From: Enoplolaimus lenunculus
Lineage: Eukaryota > Nematoda > Enoplea > Enoplida > Thoracostomopsidae
NCBI GenBank assembly: GCA_030248215.1
Contig: JASANG010001286.1
Span: 62,001 to 126,000 of the forward strand
Reading direction: 5' to 3'
DNA length: 64,000 bases
Position numbers and translations under genes: made by a program. Below, piece by piece: positions 59,490-64,000 of the stretch. The notes under the pieces are model-generated. The model had not been told where the DNA came from and did no database searches. It saw only the letters and a list, made by a program, of their open reading frames with translations. The stretch's first letter is position 1, and each line of letters begins with the position of its first letter.

Positions 59490-59595
59490 AAGCGAACGAA
59501 GTTGTCTGACGAGGATTTGACTCCCGAGGAATTGCAGCGTCGCCAGGCAAAACTGGCGAAAATCGCACAAATTGGTCACCAATTAAACCTAACAG
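59490..59595 (+). CDS. BCL9/Legless-like gene, HD2 (beta-catenin-binding) exon
   Basis: Acceptor CATTTTAG before 59490; donor GTAATA at 59596. Phase 0 to phase 1. It encodes KRTKLSDEDLTPEELQRRQA followed by KLAKIAQIGHQLNLT. This lines up without gaps with BCL9 HD2 (remembered human form LSQEQLEHRERSLQTLRDIQ): L, E, L, R, L, I and the final L coincide, including the Arg and the hydrophobic heptad known to contact the first armadillo repeat of beta-catenin. HD2 is the defining helix of the family, and this is the strongest evidence for the gene's identity. Its predicted role is a nuclear Wnt co-activator. Confidence 0.65.
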
Positions 59596-62185
59596 GTAAT
59601 ATTAGCGAAAATTATACTATTAAGTTGAGTTGTATAAACTGCATTAATTTTGCGAAAGGAAAATAAAACTAGCGTGATCCATTTAAATCAGCGCAAAATA
59701 TTAGTGAACGCGTACTTCCCTAAATTCTTTATTTTTACCCGTACGATAGCTTCGGCCGATCGCAGTTTAGTCAGACAGTGCTAAGTTTACGGAAATGGTG
59801 ATGTGGCCTTCGCCTTACGTATGAGTGACAGAATAACAAGATGTATTTGAGATGAAAGTTCTTTGTTTTGGGTCATTCTGAGAACGTAATAAAATTATAA
59901 TTCATATTTCTGTTTGCTTATTTCAATTAAAAGTTCCATGATTAGCAGAACTGTATAGCTTCAAATCATCAGTGGCCACGTCTCTAGATATCTACAGTGT
60001 CATTTTCGAAGTTATCAGAAAATGTGTTACTATAAATACCTTCAGCTCTTGCGGACATGTGGACCATGTGTTTAAGGTGCATGTTATCCAGCTGGAATGA
60101 TCGGAGATCCTTTAGTAATGGTTGGAACACCCAGGGGTCCACGGCATCCAATCAGTATGCTGCATACTAGCACGATTCCTTATTATCCGCCGGTGTTGCC
60201 GGGGTCAGGTCCACATAGACATCCAGTCTATATAGGTAGGTGTGTTGATGGATATAGCTAGTCAAAGACAAACGAATCACAATGTTTAGCAGTGACTTTT
60301 ATTTGAAATAGTTTAATGTACATCAGGATACAAAATTTAATACTACAAACGAAAATTATAGCGAAAAATAACAGTGCAGACGTGATCAACTTATTTTTAC
60401 TTGGAACTTTTCCTTTTGTCGAACGGTGGGCTTGATGTCCGGCTCCGGTCAGATATTGTAGTATTCGGAACCGGTATTTTTTGGAATCCGGTTGCATCCT
60501 ACCGAAAAGCATAACATAAGTGTGGCTTTAAACAGGTAGTTATGACAAAAAATTACAATATAGTGCTGAGTTTATTCGATAAAAAATTTGATACATAAAG
60601 AAAGACACATTTCAGCAGCCTTCAGCAGGGATAGACAGGATATTAATTTACTACGCACCAGTATATAAACGGATTAAAATAACGGAAGCGGCAACGGATT
60701 GTGCTGGTCACACCAGAAGTGGATAACGAATATTTAGGTATATAAGTTTCAAAGATATTCAATTTTTATACCTAACATGAGGCATGCGAATAACAACTTA
60801 TTCTCACTAAGATTTGTAAAATTATAAACAAAAAATTAAGAATGCTCGCAAATTTCTTAGGATTACGGTTGAGTTTCGTCGTTTTTATATCATATCGAGC
60901 AATAATTGCACCATATTTCTGGTGAAAAATTGGAAATAAAAACGGTGTTTCAGGTGTTTCTGTAACGGAAACTAGCGCCAAATTTTATTTTACTTAAAGG
61001 AAATTTATGTCTAGTTACAACCATGCCGCATACCGAAGCCAAATACCTAATTATTTTATGCAGTACCAGATGTTAGCTAAAAAGATATAGCATCAAAATG
61101 GTTGTTCAGTATTCGAATTATCATAATTCGTGCAAAAAAATAGTGTTATGTTTTTAAATACCTGTTGGCTTCACTTTTCTCGGTAAATTTGTGCCGGACG
61201 TCGGAGCCGGATACGCTGTTAATTTGCCGGACATCAAACCAGTGTCACAAAAAATTTTGCACACCATGAAAATGTTCCCAACGGTCAAATTTTCATATAA
61301 ACATGTGAAATTAATGAAAAAGTGCACCCCTTTATAGAAATTTGCCTTCAGGGCAATTTAAACGTTTCGTTACAAAGCTGCACTGCGACCAGTGGCGGTT
61401 TCAGAGTAATGTGTGTATTTCCATGCCAGACTCGTCGAATAAGTTTTTCAAAGCACCGTTATTATTGTGACAGCGATTATTATTCATCTTGTCACAAGGA
61501 TATTTTTTCTCGCCCTGTAGTAACTTATAACTGCGAACTTGTAAATTTTCTCATCTTATTAAATGTCCCACCTGCAATACAAATTTTAAAGCCAAGGAGT
61601 AAGAAACACAACAATACAGCGAATAAGAAATAACAACAACTTATAATACTGTGAGAATAACAGGGTTAACCATGCTCACACATTATAGTAAAGTTTACTT
61701 TTACTCAACACTAGTTAGTTGTTCTTTCCACTGGTATACAAGCTATGTGACTACTATAATCACTGCTATTAGTTGTCCTGCTTATCACTATATACATTCA
61801 GATTTAAGTGTCATCAGCCACATCAAAGTAAGATTAATAATACCCGCGTGTAATAATAATAATAATAACGGCGCATTTGAAAAACTTATTTGACTAGTCT
61901 AAGATGGAATTACAATACATTGACAACCCCCTGATCAGGGATGTTTGGCGGGGGCATATTTTTGTGGGGAAGGACTAAATTTCTATGACACCGTAATCAA
62001 ATATTTGGACGGTCCCTACCCTAGTCTCCGATAACCTAGAAACATTTGAACCATACATCATTGTTGAGTGTTTTATTGCAAGCTGGTTCGTTAGTTTTCG
62101 TGACGCAACTTAAGAATGTTTGATAATGCATCTTATGAATGATAGATAATTACGTGTGCTGCTTAAACGGTTATGCACGTTTCAG
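59596..62185 (+). other. Introns around the Pro/Gly exon
   Basis: Apart from the exon at 60092-60235, this span is non-coding. A MITE-like piece from about 60324 (caggatacaaaa) to 60499 (ggttgcatcct) and another near 61185-61235 (gccggacgtcggagccggat) are the only repeats noticed. A short AAT run lies at 61849. Confidence 0.4.
60092..60235 (+). CDS. BCL9/Legless-like gene, Pro/Gly-rich exon
   Basis: Acceptor TTATCCAG before 60092; donor GTAGGT at 60236. Phase 1 to phase 1. It encodes AGMIGDPLVMVGTPRGPRHP and YYPPVLPGSGPHRHPVYI. Pro/Gly/Met-rich sequence of this kind separates HD2 and HD3 in BCL9 proteins. Confidence 0.6.
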
Positions 62186-62286
62186 GTCCTGGCTGTATAG
62201 GGATGATGCATCCGCGATGTTCTGCTCAACCACGGGGTGTGATTTGCACTGGCGATTCAGTGGCACATGCCTGCACAGGAAGTCAG
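62186..62286 (+). CDS. BCL9/Legless-like gene, short linker exon
   Basis: Acceptor CGTTTCAG before 62186; donor GTATGA at 62287. Phase 1 to phase 0. It encodes GPGCIGMMHPRCSAQPRGVI and 14 more residues ending TGSQ, with several Cys, an unusual feature in this linker. Confidence 0.55.
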
Positions 62287-63322
62287 GTATGAAACTTATG
62301 AACTAAAAAGTAATGTTGTTGAAAAACCGGTCTGATTTCAACTGTAAACAGTGAGTGTTGCATCCATATCGGATGGTCAACTTGACTTGATTAAGATTTT
62401 GTAAATTACAAGGTGATTCCGGTTATAATTCAGTTCCGATTTCGATTGCAGGTATAATCGGAATCGGAAATTAATAAAGGAGCCGCTTCAGAAATATTAC
62501 TCAGGTACCAAACTTTTAAACTTCGAAGAAAAGTTAAACTTACTCTAGCAAAACACTTAGACATAATTAAATAACACGTCGCGGTTGCAGTAACATTTTG
62601 GCACCAGAACTAAGGGAGAGGGTGGTTTGGGGTTCTAGCCTCACTCTAAGCCAGGATCTAAACGCTTCCAATAAACATTCTGGCTAGACGCCTGTTTGTG
62701 ACATGGCAGATTGACGTTCCGTTTAACTTAACTAATAAAATGTAATTCATTGCGAAAATTATCATACGTATTTAATAAAGCTCGCGGTGACCATATATTT
62801 GGCTTTCGCACGTCTAAATACTTGATATTTTGAAGCGACTGCAATTTCGAGCAATTCATGAATGGTCATTGGCATGGAATGAAAAATCCAAACCAAAAAT
62901 TCATCTTAAATCCATAAATACATTTTTTGCACGACTCAAGTACTTCCAACAGTGTACAAATTTAGACCATATATCCGGTTAACATCCGGCTCCGGTTCCG
63001 GTACAAAATTCACTATCCGGTTCTATATAACCTTGTATTCGTTGGCTTAATTATCAAGGTACGTAAGTAAGAAAGTTCACTTTTACCGTACGTATTAACT
63101 TTCTACCGTGCTGATGTACGTATGGCATGTGACAAAGAAAATCCCGGACAATTTTTCTAAACATAATGGTCGTATTTACTGATGCACAAGCCCCTGGTTC
63201 TGTGCTATTCTGTTTGGTTGGTGGTTCATGAAGGCGTATACGTTTATCTCGCTTCGCATAGACTACTATTAAATAGCTCCTCATTTTGTAACTAGCATGG
63301 GTTTTATATTATTACATTGTAG
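62287..63322 (+). other. Intron before the HD3-like exon
   Basis: Non-coding. A run of 'ttccggttataattcagttc' at 62407-62480 and 'accggctccggttccggta'-like DNA at 62975-63025 are remnants of the MITE families seen elsewhere. Confidence 0.4.
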
Positions 63323-63610
63323 GCGGCGTGGAATCACATGGTGCAGGAGCACGAGTGGAATAAGCATTTAAACAATGGACATTTGCAAAATGGTGCACCG
63401 CCTGTTGTTGACGGATACGGACCCCAGTTTTGGAATAACGGACCATCGTGTGTGCCCACAAGAGGACAAGTTATTCTTATGGGACCAACTGGACCTCATA
63501 CAGCGTTTCGGCAAAACGTTAGATACCTAGTTTCACAAACGGATTCGCGACAGCTTAGGCCTCTTCCAACCAATGTTCCCCTTCGAGGAAAAGGTTGGCG
63601 TTTGCTTTAA
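63323..63610 (+). CDS. BCL9/Legless-like gene, HD3-like exon
   Basis: Acceptor ACATTGTAG before 63323, phase 0. It begins AAWNHMVQEHEWNKHLNNGH, which matches the BCL9 HD3 block (remembered human form IAWLKLQQEFYEEKRRK) at A, W, Q, E and K in register. The distance from HD2 to HD3 here is about 83 residues, close to the roughly 100 in human. A Pro/Gly-rich stretch follows to a TAA at 63608-63610. Whether this is the true end or a donor is used inside the exon cannot be decided. If it ends here, the protein is much shorter after HD3 than vertebrate BCL9. Confidence 0.6.
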   Translation, partial: AAWNHMVQEHEWNKHLNNGHLQNGAPPVVDGYGPQFWNNGPSCVPTRGQVILMGPTGPHTAFRQNVRYLVSQTDSRQLRPLPTNVPLRGKGWRLL

Positions 63611-64000
63611 ATGTATTACTGTTTTAAAAAAATTTAGCTACTTATATTGCAAATGTTTTGCGAATCAAAGTGTAGTTCCTCTTTATTGATAGTTTTAAGA
63701 TTATAAGGCGACTGATAAAACATTCAAAAAAGTATTACAAACCGATGTCTGTCTATTTTTACGCGACTGTTTTTAATGGTTTTCATGTGTGTTTCTGTGG
63801 CCATGGGTATTTTTGGCAAAGCACACAGCGTCCCTTACCCAAACATCATTTCCTAGAAGTATTTTAATTTTAACTGCTTTGATGTATTTCATTCAGGGAT
63901 GGTTTCGAAAGTGAGGAGGGAGCACCCGCCCCGAAATGTTTTATATAACGCTAAATTTTAAAAGCAAACAATATGTGAAGACATTCATACACTAGTTAGA
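63611..64000. other. 3' flank of the BCL9-like gene
   Basis: AT-rich DNA after the stop codon. No canonical AATAAA was seen nearby. Either it is 3' UTR or, if the last exon is spliced, an intron. A GGGATGG terminus of a MITE may begin near 63896. Confidence 0.3.

Overview
The window looks like a piece of an AT-rich, repeat-laden invertebrate animal genome. Coding exons are short and flanked by GT..AG introns, there is no operon structure, and most of the DNA is made of transposable elements and small inverted-repeat elements (MITEs). I cannot name the species from the sequence.

The best host gene runs left to right from about 47.9 kb to 63.6 kb. Eight exons chain with matching splice phase at every junction. 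Three short segments resemble the homology domains HD1, HD2 and HD3 of BCL9/Legless, the Wnt co-activator that bridges Pygopus and beta-catenin. Its 7.3-kb intron holds a degraded DUF7869-like gene that has itself been split by a LINE with a 13-bp target duplication. Two other places (1.7 kb and 12.5-13.3 kb, + strand) look like exons of genes I do not recognise.

Layout. 0-4.8 kb: mostly unannotated, with MITE pieces and a 26-bp tandem array. 4.85-8.33 kb: two decayed RNase H-bearing LINE copies head to head. 8.3-18 kb: non-coding DNA, MITEs, direct repeats and two weak gene candidates. 18.1-27.3 kb: a young Ty3/Gypsy-type LTR element with 5-bp target duplications and a PHD finger after the integrase. 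27.8-32.25 kb: a foldback-like element whose arms are arrays of a ~60-bp repeat, with microsatellite, minisatellite and hAT MITE DNA inside. 32.5-33.35 kb: a palindrome interrupted by a tRNA-like insertion. 34-42.8 kb: a dense nest of hAT-type MITEs (several with perfect 8-bp target duplications), two members of a family with 16-bp termini and 5-bp duplications, a 175-bp tandem array and a LINE RNase H fragment. 43.2-45.25 kb: a palindrome with 656-bp, nearly identical arms. 45.3-47.6 kb: unannotated. 47.6-64 kb: the BCL9-like gene with repeats in its introns.

The unusual points are the PHD-tailed Gypsy element, the LINE with four C-terminal zinc fingers nested in a DUF7869-like gene, the foldback element, the large young palindrome and the BCL9-like gene. 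All homology calls are by eye from remembered family motifs; no database search was run.
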